This document shows positions 23,645 to 36,000 of a stretch of 64,000 nucleotides of DNA, one piece after another. Origin of the DNA: Aristolochia californica (Eukaryota > Streptophyta > Magnoliopsida > Piperales > Aristolochiaceae); NCBI GenBank assembly GCA_029961685.1, contig JARWKL010000006.1, positions 8,314,748 to 8,378,747 on the forward strand, in the 5' to 3' direction. The position numbers and the translations under genes are program-made. The notes below the pieces were generated by a model. That model was not told the DNA's origin. It did not search any database and saw only the letters and a list, made by a program, of their open reading frames with translations. Position 1 is the first letter of the stretch. Each line of letters starts with the position of its first letter.

Positions 23645-23878
23645 TGTTGATTTTCAGGACTCCATGATTTAGGTCATGGAGAAAAATAAGAGAGACACCA
23701 TTGGGAGAAAACGGGAGGTTATGGACTTGATCCAAACCCTCCCACATAAGGTATATTTATAGATATCAAAACTACCAATATTATAAATATACCCTTCACC
23801 CTAATAAGAGTGAAGAAGAGACAGGAAACGTAAACTAATTACATGAGTGCCACCCCAATTACATCATATATTCCAACA
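23645..23878 (-). mobile_element. Solo LTR, 234 bp, probably Ty1/copia-like
   Basis: The satellite monomer is interrupted by 234 bp unrelated to it. The insert begins TGTTG and ends CAACA, a 5-bp inverted terminal pair, and is flanked by 5-bp AGTCA duplications. It contains no coding frame, PBS or PPT, so it fits the product of recombination between the two LTRs of a full element. On the minus strand it begins TGTTGGAATATATG, a start often seen in plant copia LTRs, and has a TATAAATA box about 120 bp in, so minus is the likely orientation. A MITE is less likely given the TG/CA ends and the lack of long inverted repeats. A TRIM or other short-LTR family cannot be excluded. Confidence 0.87.
23754..23761 (-). 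promoter_or_regulatory. TATA box in the solo LTR
   Basis: The minus strand reads TATAAATA inside CTATAAATATAC, at a normal position for the U3-R boundary of a short LTR. It is the best clue to the LTR's orientation. Confidence 0.5.
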
Positions 23879-23883
23879 AGTCA
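23879..23883. repeat. Target site duplication of solo LTR, right (AGTCA)
   Basis: Exact repeat of 23640-23644. The satellite resumes with 'tttcttacaaaaatat'. Confidence 0.92.
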
Positions 23884-26800
23884 TTTCTTACAAAAATATA
23901 TCCCGTTACGCATGATTGACTGATAAACCACTTTACAATCATATATGATTGTTAGGTAACCTTTTTTTTTAAATGGGCCAAAAATGGCTTGTTTCACTCG
24001 GGTAAATATCCAACCGCACGTTCACTTGAGAATTTAATGAGGTTTGGATCCCATAGGTCATTTGCATATTTCACATGTTTCAAGCATGTATATCCATATT
24101 TAAAACATGTGTAGGATCAAATCTCTTTCTTATAAAATTCCAAGCTATTAGGGCTGAGCTAGTGGAATTTCCCAAACTTGGATATCTAAACTTTTATGCT
24201 CAATTGTGGTGTGTGCATAAATTTTTTTTACTTATATATGTTGTTGTTTTAAATTTTTTTGCATACACAAACTCTAAAAGTTTCATTTTGTTTTGATCTA
24301 TTTGCCTTTTTATCTTTTTGTTTACGAGATAAAGGGAAAAGTGAAAACTCAAGTTTTGGCTTAAGAAAAAAGTATACATATCAAATGGAAATGCACAAAT
24401 ATAGAGAGAGATAATTCCAAAAAGTGTCTGTAATTTTTAGGGATCGCAAACTCTTTGTAGTTTGTATATATTAGGTTTCACAATCGTCAGGAATAAGGGG
24501 AGGTGGGGATTTTTAACTGAGTGTTGACTCCCAACCCATAAGTAATTTCCTACAAAAATATATCCCATTATGTATGATTGATCGATAAATCATTTTACAA
24601 TCATATATGATTGTTAAGTCAGTTTTTTTGTAAATGGGGAAACTAATGGCCTGTTTGACTCGGGTAAATATCCCACCATACGTTCACTTGAGAATTTAGT
24701 GAGGTTTGGATCCCATGGGTCATTTGCATCTTTAACATGTTTCAGGCATGCATATCCATATTTAAAACATTGGTAGGACAATGAGAACTCTCTTTCTTAT
24801 AAAAGTCCAAGCTATTAGGGTTCAACTAGTGGAATTTCTCAAACTTTTGTGTTCATTTGTAATGTGTGAATAAATTTTCTTTACGAACTTTTCTTGTTAT
24901 TTTAAATTTTTAGCATACATAAACTCTAAAATTTTCATATTATTGTGATCTATTTGCCTTTTTATCTCGTTTACGAGATCAAGGGACAAGTGAAAATTCA
25001 AGTTTGGTTTAAAAAAAAAGTATACATCTAAAATGGAAATGCACAAATGTAGAGAGAGGTAAATCCAAAATGTGTGTTTAATTTTTAGGGATTGCAAACT
25101 CTTTCTAGTTTTTATATATTAAGTTTCGCTATCGTCCGGAAAAGGGCGAGGTGGGGGATTTTTAATTGAGCTTTGATTCCTTATCCATAAGTCATTTCTT
25201 ACTAAAAATATAGCCCTTAGGCATGATTGACCGATAAATCACTTTACATTCAACTATGATTGTTAGGTAAGTTTTTTTGTAAATGGGAAATAATGGCTTG
25301 TTTGACTCAGGTAAATATCTCACCACACGTTCACTTGAGAATTTTATGTGGTTTGAATCCCATAGGTCATTTGCATCTTTAACATGTTTTGAGCATGCAT
25401 ATCCATATTTAAAACATGTGTAGGATCAATTATAAATCTTTCTTATAAAATTTCAAGTTATTAGGGTTGAACTAGTGGAATTTGTGAAACTTGGATATCA
25501 AAACTTTTGTGTTCAATTGTTGTGTGTGAAAATATTTTCTTTACATACGTTTGTTGTTGATTTAAATTTTTTGCATACATAAATTCAAGAAATATTATTT
25601 TGTTGTGATCTGTTTGCCTTTTTATCTCTTTGTTTACTAGATAAAGGGAAAAGTGAAAACTCAAGTTTGGAATTAAGAAAAAATTATACATCTAAAATGG
25701 AAATGCACAAATGTAGAGAGAGATAATTCCAAAAAGTGTCCGCAATTTTTAGGGATTGCAAAATATTTTCAAGTTTTTATATATTAGGTTTCGCTATCGT
25801 CGGGAAAAGGGGGGAGGAGGGTTTACTCTCAATCTATAAGTTATTTCTTACAAAAATATAGCATGTTACGCATGATTGACCGATAAATCACTTTACAATC
25901 ATCAATTAATATTAGGTCAGCTATTTTGTGTATGGGCAAAATAATGGCTTATTTGACTCGGGTAAATATCCTACCGCACGTTCACTTGAGAATTTAATGA
26001 GATATGGATTCCAGAGGTCATTTGCATGTTTAACATGTTTCAGGGATTGTAAACTCTTTCGAGTGTTAATATATTGGGTTTCGCAATCGTCGGGAAAAGG
26101 GGGAGGCAAGAGAATTTTTACTGAGAGTTGACTCCCAATCCATAAGTCATTTCTTACAAAACTATAGCCCGTTATGTATGATTGACCGATAAATCACTTT
26201 CCAATCATCTATGATTGTTAGGTAAGTTTTTTTGTAAGTGGGCAAAATAATGACTTGTTTGACTAGGGTAAATATCCCACCGCACGTTCACTTGAGAATT
26301 TAATGAGGTTTGGATCCCATAGGTCATTTGCATCTTAAACATGTTTAAAACAACCTTATCCATATTCTAAACATGGGTAGGATCAATTAGAAATCCTTTT
26401 CTAATAAAATTTCAAGCTATTAGGGTTGAACAAGTGGAATTTCCCAAACTTGGTTATCAAAACTTTTGTGTTCATTTGTGGTGTGTGAATAAATTTTCTT
26501 TATGTACTTTTGTTGTTGTTTTAATTTTTTTGCATACATTAACTCTCAAATTTTCATTTTGTTGTGATCTATTTGCCTTTTTAACTCATTCCTAACGAGA
26601 TAAAGGGAAAACTGAAAATTCAAGTTTGATCTAAAATGGAAATGCACAAATGTAGAGAAAGATAATTCCAAAAAGTGTCCGAAATGTTTAGGGAAATAAT
26701 GGCTTTTAGGGATATAACGTGAAAAACTCTTTCTAGTTTTTTTGTATTAGGTTTCGCAATCGTAAGGAAAAGGGGGAGGTGGGGGATTTTAAACTGAGTG

Positions 26801-27256
26801 TTGATTCCTAAGCCATAAGTCATTTCTTACAAAAAATATAGCCCGTTATGCTTGATTGACCGATAAATCACTTTACAATCATCTATGATTTTTAGGTAAG
26901 TTTTTTTGTAATTGGGCTAAATAATGGCTTGTTTTCACTAGAGAATTTAATGAGTTTTGGATCCCATAGGTCATTTGCATCTTTAACATGTTTCAAACAT
27001 GCATATCCATATTTAAAACATCTGGGGGATTAATTATAAATCTCTTTCTTATAAAATTTGAGGCTATTAGGGTTGAACTAGTGGAATTTCCCAAACTTGG
27101 ATATCAAAACTTTTGTGTTCATTTGTGGTGTGTGAATAATTTTTCTTTACTTACATTTGTTGTTTTTTAAAATTTTTTGCCTCGGGTAAATATCCCACCT
27201 CACGTTCACTTGAGAATTTAATGAGTTTTGGATCCCATAGGTGATTTGCATCTTTA

Positions 27257-27294
27257 ACATGTTTCAAGCATTCATATCCATATTTAAAACATGT
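27257..27294. other. Dyad ACATGTTT/AAACATGT of the monomer (representative copy)
   Basis: Eight-base inverted arms are separated by 22 nt. In most units the loop includes the palindrome GCATGC. The arrangement recurs in most L and S monomers. It may simply be inherited; structure or protein binding is not shown. Confidence 0.55.
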
Positions 27295-27668
27295 GTAGGA
27301 TCAATTAGAAATCTCTTTCTTTTAAAATTCCAAGCTAATAGGGTTGAACTAGTAGACTTTCCCAAACTTGGATATCAAAACTTTTGTTTTCATTTGTGGT
27401 GTGGGAATAAATTTTCTTTACGTACTTTTGTTGTTGTTTTAAATTTTGTCCATACATAAACTATAAAATTTTCATATTGTTGTGAACTTTTTAGTTTTTT
27501 ATCTTGTTGTTTACGAGATCAAGGGAAAAGTGAAATTTCAAGTTTGATTTAAGAAAAAAGTATACATCTAAAATGGAAATGCACAAATGTAGATAGATAT
27601 AAATCCAAAAAGTGTCCGTAATTTTTAGGGATTGCAAACTCTTTCTAGTTTTTAAATATTAGGTTTCA

Positions 27669-30600
27669 CAATCGTCTGGAAAAGGGCGAGGTGGGGGATT
27701 TTTAGTTAAGCTTTGATTCCCAATCCATAAGTCATTTCTTACAAAAAATATAGCCCGTTATGCATGATTGACCGATAAATCACTTTACATTCAACTTTGT
27801 TTGTTAGGTAAGCTTTTTTGTAATTGGGAAAAATAATGGCTTGTTTGACTTGGGTAAATATCCCACCACACGTTCACTTGAGAATTTAATGTTGTTTGGA
27901 TCCCTTAAATCATTCGCATCTTTAACATATTTCAAGCATGCATATCCATATTTAAAACTTCTGTAAGATCAATTACAAATCTCTTTCGTATAAAATTCTA
28001 AGCTATTAGGGTTGAACTAGTGGAATTTCCCAAACTTGGATAACCAAACTTTTGTGTTCAATTGTGGAGAGTGAATAAATTTTCTATACTTATATTAGTT
28101 GTTGTTTTAAATTTTTTTGCATAAATAAACTGTAAAATTTTCATTTTTTTGTGATCTATTTGCCTTTTTATCTTTTTGTTTACGAGATAAAGGGAAAAGT
28201 GAAAACTCTAGTTTTGATTTAAGAAAAAGTATACATCTCAAATGGAAATGCAAAAATCTAGAGAGAGAGATTCAAAAAAGTGTGAAAAATTTTTGTGAAT
28301 TGCAAACTCTTTCTAGTTTTTATATAATAGGTTTTCCAATCGTCAGGAAAAGGAGGAGGTCGGGAATTTTTCACTGAGCTTTGACTCCCAATCCATAAGT
28401 CATTTCTTACAAAACTATATCCCGTTATGCATGCTTGACGATAAATCACTTTACAATCAAATATGATTGTTAGGTCAGCTTTTTCGTAAATGGGTAAAAT
28501 AATGGCTTGTTAGACTTGGGTAAATATCTCACCCCACGTTCACTTGAGAATTTAATGAGGTTTGGATCACATAGGTCAATTGCATCTTTAACATGTTTCA
28601 AGCATGGATATCCATATTTAAAACATGTGTAAGATCAATTAGAAATCTCTTTCTTATAAAATTCCAATCTGTTAGGGTTGAACTAGTGGAATTTCCCAAT
28701 CTTGGATATCAAAACTTTTGTGTTCAATTGTGGTGTGCGAATAAATTTCTTTACTTACATTTGTTGTTGTTTTAAATTTTTTGCATTCTTAAATTCAAAT
28801 TTTTTTATTTTGTTGTAATCTTTTTGCCTTTTTATCTCTTTGTTTACGGGATAAAGGGAAAAGTGAAATCTCAAGTTTTGATTTAAGAAAAAAGTATACA
28901 TCTAAAATAGAAATGCACAAATGTAGAGATAGATAATTCCAAAAAGTGTCCATAATTATTTTGGGATTGCAAACTCTTTCTAGTTTTTATTTAGTAGGTT
29001 TCACAATCTTCAGGAAAGGGGGGAGGAGGGAAGGGAATTTTTACTACGGGTTGAGTCTTTATCCATAAGTCATTTCTTAGAAAAATATAGCCCGTTACAC
29101 ATGATTGACCAATAAATAACTTTACAGTCATCTATGAATATTAGGTCATCTTTTTTGTAAAAGGGAAAAATAATTGATTGTTTGACTCGGGCAAATATCC
29201 CACCGCACGTTCACTTGAGAATTTAATGAGGTTTGGATCCCACAGGTCATTTTCATCTTAAACATGTTTCAAACATCCATATCCATATTCTAAACATGGG
29301 TAGGATCAATTAGAAAACTCTTTCTTATAAAATTCCAAGTTATTAGGTTTGAACTAGTGGAATTTCCCAAACTTGGATATCAAAACTTTTGTTTTCATTT
29401 GTGGTGTGTGAATAATTTTCTTTACATACTTTTGTTGTTGTTTTAAAATTTTTGCATAAAAAATCTCAAAAATTTTCATATTGTTGTGATCTATTTGCCT
29501 TTTTATCTCATTGTTTTTCAAAATCAAGGGAAAAGTGAGAATTCAAGTTTGGTTTAAGAAAAAGGTATACATATAAAAAGAAAATGCACAAATTTGGAGA
29601 GAGATAACTCCAAAAGTGTCCATAATTTTTAGGGATTGCAATCTCTTTCTAGTTTTTAGATATTGGGTTTCACAATCGTCAGGAAAAGGGGGACGCGGGG
29701 GATTTTCAACTGAGTGTTGATTTCCAATCCATAAGTCATTTCTTACAAAACATTTAGCCTGCTACACATGATTGATCGATAAATCACTTTACAATCATCT
29801 ATGATTATTAGGTAAGCTTTTTTGTAAATGGGAAAATAATGGCTTGTTTGACTCAGCTAAATATCCCACCGCATGTTTACTTGAGAATTTAATGTGGTTT
29901 GGATCCCATAGGTCTTTTGCATCTTTAAAATATTTCAAGCAAGCATATCAATATTTAAAGCGTGTGTAGGATCAAATAGAAATATCTTTCTTATAAAATT
30001 CTAAGCTATTAAGTTTGAACTAATGGAATTTCCAAAACTTGGATATTCAAACTTTTGTGTTCAATTGTGGTGTGTGAATAAATTTTTTTTACTTACATTT
30101 GTTGTTGTTTTAATTTTTTTTGCATACATAAACTTTAAAATTTTCATTTTGTTACGATGTATATGCCTTATTATTTTTTTGTTTACGAGATAAAGGGAAA
30201 AGTGAAAACTCAAGTTTGGTTTAAGAAAAAATTATACATCCAAAATGGGAATGCACAAATTTAGAGAGAGCTAATTCTAAAAAGTGTCCATAATTTTTAG
30301 GGATTGCAAAATCTTTCTAGTTTTTATATATTAGGTTTTGTAATTGTCGAGAAAAGGGGGAGGCAGGGGATTTTTAACTGAGTGTTGACTCCCAATCCAT
30401 AAGTCATTTCTTAAAAAAACATATTCCGTTACGCATGATTAACTGATACAACACTTTACAATCATCTATGAATATCGGGTCAGGGTTTTTGTAAATGAGT
30501 AAAATAATGGTTTGTTTGACTCGGGTAAATATCCCACCGCACGTTCACTTGAGAATTTAATGAGGTTTGGATCCCATAGGTCATTTGCATCTTAAACATG

Positions 30601-33067
30601 TTTCAAGCATCCTTATCCATATTCTAAACACGGGTAGGATCAATTAGAAATCGCTTTCTTATAAAATTCCAAGCAATTAGGGTTGAACTTGTGGAATTTC
30701 CCAAACTTGGATATAAAAACTTTTGTGTTCATTTGTGGTGTGTGAATAAATTTTCTTTACGAACTTTTGTTGTTGTTTTAAATTTTTTGTATACATAAAC
30801 TCTAATATTTTCAATTTGTTGAGATCTATTTGCCTTTTTATCTTTTTGTTTACGAGATAAAGGGAAAAGGGAAAACTCAAATTTTGATTTAAGAAAAAAG
30901 TATACATCTAAAATGGACATGCACAAATGTAGATAGAGATAATTCCAAAAAGTGTCCGAAAGTTTTAGGGATTGAAAACTCTTTCTAGTTTTTATATATA
31001 AGGTTTCACAATCGTTAGGAAAAGGGGGAGGTGGGGGATTTTAAACTGAGTGTTGATTCCTAATCCATAAGTCATTTCTGACAAAAAAAATAGCCCGTTA
31101 TGCATGATTAACCGATAAATCACTTTACAATCATATATGATTGTTAGGTAATCATTTTTGTAATTGGGCAAAATAATGGCTTGTTTGACTCGAGTAAATA
31201 TCCCATGGCACGTTCACTTGAGAATTTAATGTGGTTTGGATCCCAGAGGTCATTTGCATCTTTAACATCTTTCAAGCATGCATATCCATATTTAAAACAA
31301 GTGTAGGATCAATTAGAAATCTCTTTCTTAAAAAATTCCAAGCTATTAGTGTTAAACTAGTGGAATTTCCCAAACTTGCATATCAAAACTTTTGTGTTCA
31401 ATTGTGGTGGGTGAATAAATTTTCTTTACTTAAATTTGTTGTTCTTTTAATTTTTTTATATGCATAAACTATAAAAAAAAAATTTTGTTGTGATCTATTT
31501 GCCTTTTTATCTTTTTGTTTACAAGACAAAAGGAAAAGTGAAAACTCATGTTTTGATTTAAGAAAAAAGTATACATCTCAAATGGAAATGCACAAATGTA
31601 GAGAGAGATAATTCCAAAAAGTGGCCATAATTTTTAGGGATTGAAAAATATTTCTAGTTTTTATATATTAGGTTTCGCAATCGTCGGAAAAACGGGCAAA
31701 TGGGGGATTTTTAACTAAGTGTTGACTCCCAATCCATAAGTAATTTCTTAAAAAAATATATCCTGTTACGCCTTATTGACCGATAAATTACTTTACAATC
31801 ATGTATAATTATTCGGTATGCTTTTTTGTAAATGAGAAAAATAATGGATTGTTTGGTTCGGGTAAATATCCCACTGCACATTCTCTTGATAATTTAATGA
31901 GGTTTGGATCCCATAAGTCATTTTCATCTTTAAATTGTTTCAAGCATAATTTAATGAGGTTTGGATCCCATAGGTCATTTTCATCTTTAAATTGTTTCAA
32001 GCATGCATATCCATACTTAAAACATCTGTAGGATCAAGTACATATCACTTTCTTATAAAATTCCAGCTATTTGGGTTGAACTAGTTGAATTTCCCAAACA
32101 TAGATATCAAAAATTTTGTGTTCTTTTGTGGTGTGTGAATAAATTTTCTTTTCTTACATTTCTTGTTGTTTAAATTTTTTTCATGCACAAATTCAAATTT
32201 TTATATTTTGTTGTGATCTATTTGCCTTATTATCTTTTTGTTTACGAGATAAAGGGAAAAGTGAAAACTTAAGTTTTGACTTAAGGAAAAAGTATACATC
32301 TAAAATTGAAATGCACAAATGTAGAGAGAGATAATTCCAAAAAGTGTCCGTAATTTTTAGGGATTTCAAAATTTTTCTATACTTTTCTATATTAGGTTTC
32401 ACAATCGTCCAAAAAAAAGGGCAGGCGGGAAATTTTTAACTGAGTGTATACTCCCAATCCATAAGTCATTTCTCAGAAAAATATATCCTGTTACATATAA
32501 TTGACCAATAAATCACTTTACAATCATATATGATTGTTAGGTAAGCTTTTTATTAAATGGGTAAAATAATAACTTGTTTGACTCGAGTAAATATCCCACC
32601 CCATGTTCACTTGAGAATTTAATGTGGTTCGGATCCCATAGGTCATTTGCATCTTTAACATGTTTCAAGCATGCATATCCATATTTAAAACATGTGAGCA
32701 TCAATTAGAAATCTCTTTTGTATAAAATTCCAAGCTAATAGGGTAGAACTAGTGGAATTTCCAAAACATGGATATCAAAACTTTTGTTTTCATTTGTGGT
32801 GTGTGAATATGTTTTCGTTATGTACTTTTGTTGTTGTTTTAAATTTTTTTCATACAAAAACTATAAATTTTCATATTGTTGTGATGTATGTGCCTTTTTA
32901 TCTCATTGTTTATGAGATCAAGGGAAAAATGAAAATTCAAGTTTGGTTTAAGAAAAAAGTATACATCTAAAATGGAAATGCACAAATGTAGAGAGAGATA
33001 AATCCAAAAATTGTCCATAATTTTTAGGGATTGCAAACTCTTTCTATTTTTTATATATTAGGTTTCG
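27669..33067. repeat. 8-mer HOR of L monomers, about 5.4 kb
   Basis: Units start at 27669, 28337, 29004, 29673, 30341, 31009, 31678 and 32402 (the seventh is 724 bp because of a 57-bp tandem duplication). Units map onto the next copy by shared variants: 27669/33068 ('gagctttgattcc' type), 28337/33725, 29004/34393 ('gggttgagtct', 'cttaaacatg', 'attctaaaca'), 29673/35058 ('gacgc/gacac', 'caaaacat'), 30341/36998, 31009/37665 ('aaactgagtgttgattcctaa'), 31678/38333 and 32402/39003 ('ttattaaatgg', 'aataataact'). Confidence 0.85.
31891..32004. repeat. 57-bp internal tandem duplication
   Basis: The segment from 'aatttaatgaggtttgg' to 'gtttcaagcat' occurs at 31891-31947 and again at 31948-32004, with one clear difference (ccataag versus ccatagg). 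Both copies keep the private variant 'taaattgtttcaag', so the duplication is local and recent. Confidence 0.93.
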
Positions 33068-36000
33068 CAATTGTCAGAAAAAGGTGAAGCGAGGGATTTT
33101 TAACTGAGCTTTCATTCCCAATCAATAAGTCATTTCTTACAAAAAATATAGCCCGTTAAACATGATTGACCGATAAATCACTTTATAATCAACTATGAAT
33201 GTTATGTAAGCTTTTTTGTAAAAAAGAAAAATAATGCCTTGTTTGACTCGGGTAAATATCTCACCGCACCTTCACTTGAGAACTTAATGTGGTTTGGTTC
33301 CCATAGGTCATTTGCATCTTTAACATGTTTCAAGCATGCAGATCTATATTTAAAATAAGTGTAGGATCAATTAGAAATATCTTTCTTATAACAACTCCAT
33401 GCTATTAGGGTTGAACCAGTGGAATTTCCCAAAGTTGGATATCAACACTTTTGTGTTCAATTGTGGAAAGTGAATAAATTTTCTATAGTTACATTTGTTG
33501 TTGTTTTAAATTTTTTTGCATACATAAATTGCAAAATTTTAATTTTGTTGTGATCTATTTGCCTTTTTATCTTTTTGTTTACGAGATAAAGGGAAAAGTG
33601 AAAACTCAAGAAAAAAGAATACATCTCAAATGGAAATGCACATATGTAGAGAGAGATAATTCCAAAAGTGTCCAAAATTTTTGGGGATTGCAAACTTTTT
33701 CTAGGTTTTATATATTAGGTTTCGCAAGCGTCGGGAAAAGGGGGAGGTGGGGGATTTTAAACTGTGCGTTGACTCCCAATCCATAAGTCATTTCTTACAA
33801 AAATATATCCCATTACGCATGATTGACCGATTAATCATTTTACACTCATATATGATTCTTAGGTCAGCTTTTTTGTAAATGGGTAAAATAATGGCTTGTT
33901 TGACTCTGGTAAATATCCCACCGCACGTTCACTTGAGAATTTAATGAGGTTTGGATCCAATAGGTCATTTGCATCTTTAACATGTTTCAAGCAGGCACAT
34001 CGATATTTAAAACATGTCTAGGATCAATTAGAAATCTCTTTCTTATAAAATTCCAAGCTTTTAAGGTTGAACTAGTGGAATTTCCCAATCTTGGATATCA
34101 AAACTTTTGTGTTCAATTATGGTGTGTGAATAAATTTCTTTACTTACATTTGTTGTTGTTTTAAATTTTTTTGCATTCATAAATTCAAAATTTTTTATTT
34201 TGTTGTAATATGTTTGCCTTTTTATCTGTTTGTTTACTTGATAAAGGGAAAAGTGAAAACTCAAGTTTTGATTTAAGAAAAAAGTATACATCTAAAATTG
34301 AAATGCACAAATGTAGAGAGAGATAATTGCAAAAAGTGTCCATATTTTTTCTAGATTGCAGACTCTTTCTTGTTTTTATATATTAGGTTTTGCAATCGTC
34401 GAATAAAGGGGGAGGCAAGGGAATTTTTACTGAGGGTTGAGTCTCAATCCATAAGTCATTTTTTAAAACAATATAGCCCGTTACGTATGATTGACAAATA
34501 AATCACTTTACAATCATCTATGAATATTAGGTTTGCTTTTTTTTTAAATGGGAAAAATAATGGCTTGTTTGACTCGGGTAAATATCTCACCGCACGTTCA
34601 CATGAGAATTTAATGAGGTTTGGATCCCATAGGTCATTTGCATCTTAAACATCTTTCAAGCATCCATATCCATATTCTAAACACGAGTAGGATCAATTAG
34701 AAATCTCTTTCTTATAAAATTATTAGCTATTATGGTTGAACTAGTGGAATTTCCCAAACAAGGATATCAAAACTTTTGTGTTCATTTGTGGTGTATGAAT
34801 AAATTTTCTTTACGTACTTTTGTTGCTGTATTAAATTTTTTGCATACATAAAGTCTTAAATTTTCATTTTGTTGTGATCTATTTTCCTTTTTATCTCGTT
34901 ATTTATGAGATAAGAAAAGTGAAAACTCAAGTTTGGTTTAAGAAAAAAGTATACATTTAAAATGGAAATGCACAAATACAGAGAGAGATAATTCCAAAAA
35001 GTAGCCACAATTTTTAGGGATTGCAATATCTTTCTAGTTTTTATATATTAGGTTTTACAATCGTCGGGAAAAGAGGGACACGAAGGATTTTTATGAGTGT
35101 TGATTCCCAATCCATAAGTCATTTCTTACAAAACATATAGCCCATTACGCATGATTGACCGATAAATCACTTTACAATCACTCATGATTATTAGGTAAGT
35201 TTTTTTGTAAATGGGCAAAATAATGGCTTGTTTGACTCAGGTAAATATCCCACCGCATGTTCACTTTAGAATTTAATGTGGTTTGGATCCCATATGTCAT
35301 TTGCATCTTTAAAATGTTTCAAGCATGCATATCCATATTTAAAACATGTGTAGGATCAATTAGAAATCTCTCTTTTATAAAATTCCAAGCTATTAGGGTT
35401 GAACTAGTGGAATTTCCCAAACTTGGATATCCAAACTTTTGTGTTCAATTCTGTAGTGTGAATAATTTTTTTTACTTACATTTATTGTTTTTTTAAATTT
35501 TTTTGCATACATAAATTGTAAAATTTTCATTTTGTTGTGATCCATTTGCCTTTTTATCTTTTTCTTTGCGAGATAAAGGGACAAGTGAAAACTCAAGTTT
35601 TTATTTAAGAAAAAAGTATACATCTCAAATGGAAATGCAGAAATGTAGAGAAAGATAATTTAGAAAAGTTGTCGTAATTTTTAGGGATTGCAAACGCTTT
35701 CTAGTTTTTATATATTAGGTTTCGCAATAGTTGGGAAAGGGGGAGGCGGGGAATTTTTAACTGAGTGTTGACTGCAAATTCATAAGTCATTTCCTACAAA
35801 AGTATATCCCGTTATGCATGATTGACTGATAAATCACTTTACAATCATATACGATTGTTAGGTCAATTTTTTTGTATGTGGGCAAAATAATGGCTTGTTT
35901 AACTCGGGTAAATATTCCACCGCATGTTCACTTGAGAATTTAATGAGGTTTGGATCCCGTAGGTCATTTGCATATTTAACATGTTTAAGTCAGGCATATG

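Larger units (their letters stand above)
22909..27668. repeat. Satellite array: irregular L monomers
   Basis: Units start at 22909, 23579 (carries the solo LTR), 24481, 25129, 25794 (truncated, 290 bp), 26084 and 26757 (912 bp, a fused double fragment joined at about 27180). The unit at 25129 shares 'gggcgagg' and 'gagctttgattcc' with 27669, 33068 and 39668, and 26757 shares 'aaactgagtgttgattcctaa' with 31009 and 37665, so this is a degraded neighbour of the 8/10-mer HOR. Confidence 0.82.

Noticed and set aside
23645..23878. MITE or other DNA transposon
   Set aside because: The ends are TG/CA with only a 5-bp inverted match and a 5-bp target duplication, and there is an internal TATA box; a solo LTR fits better.
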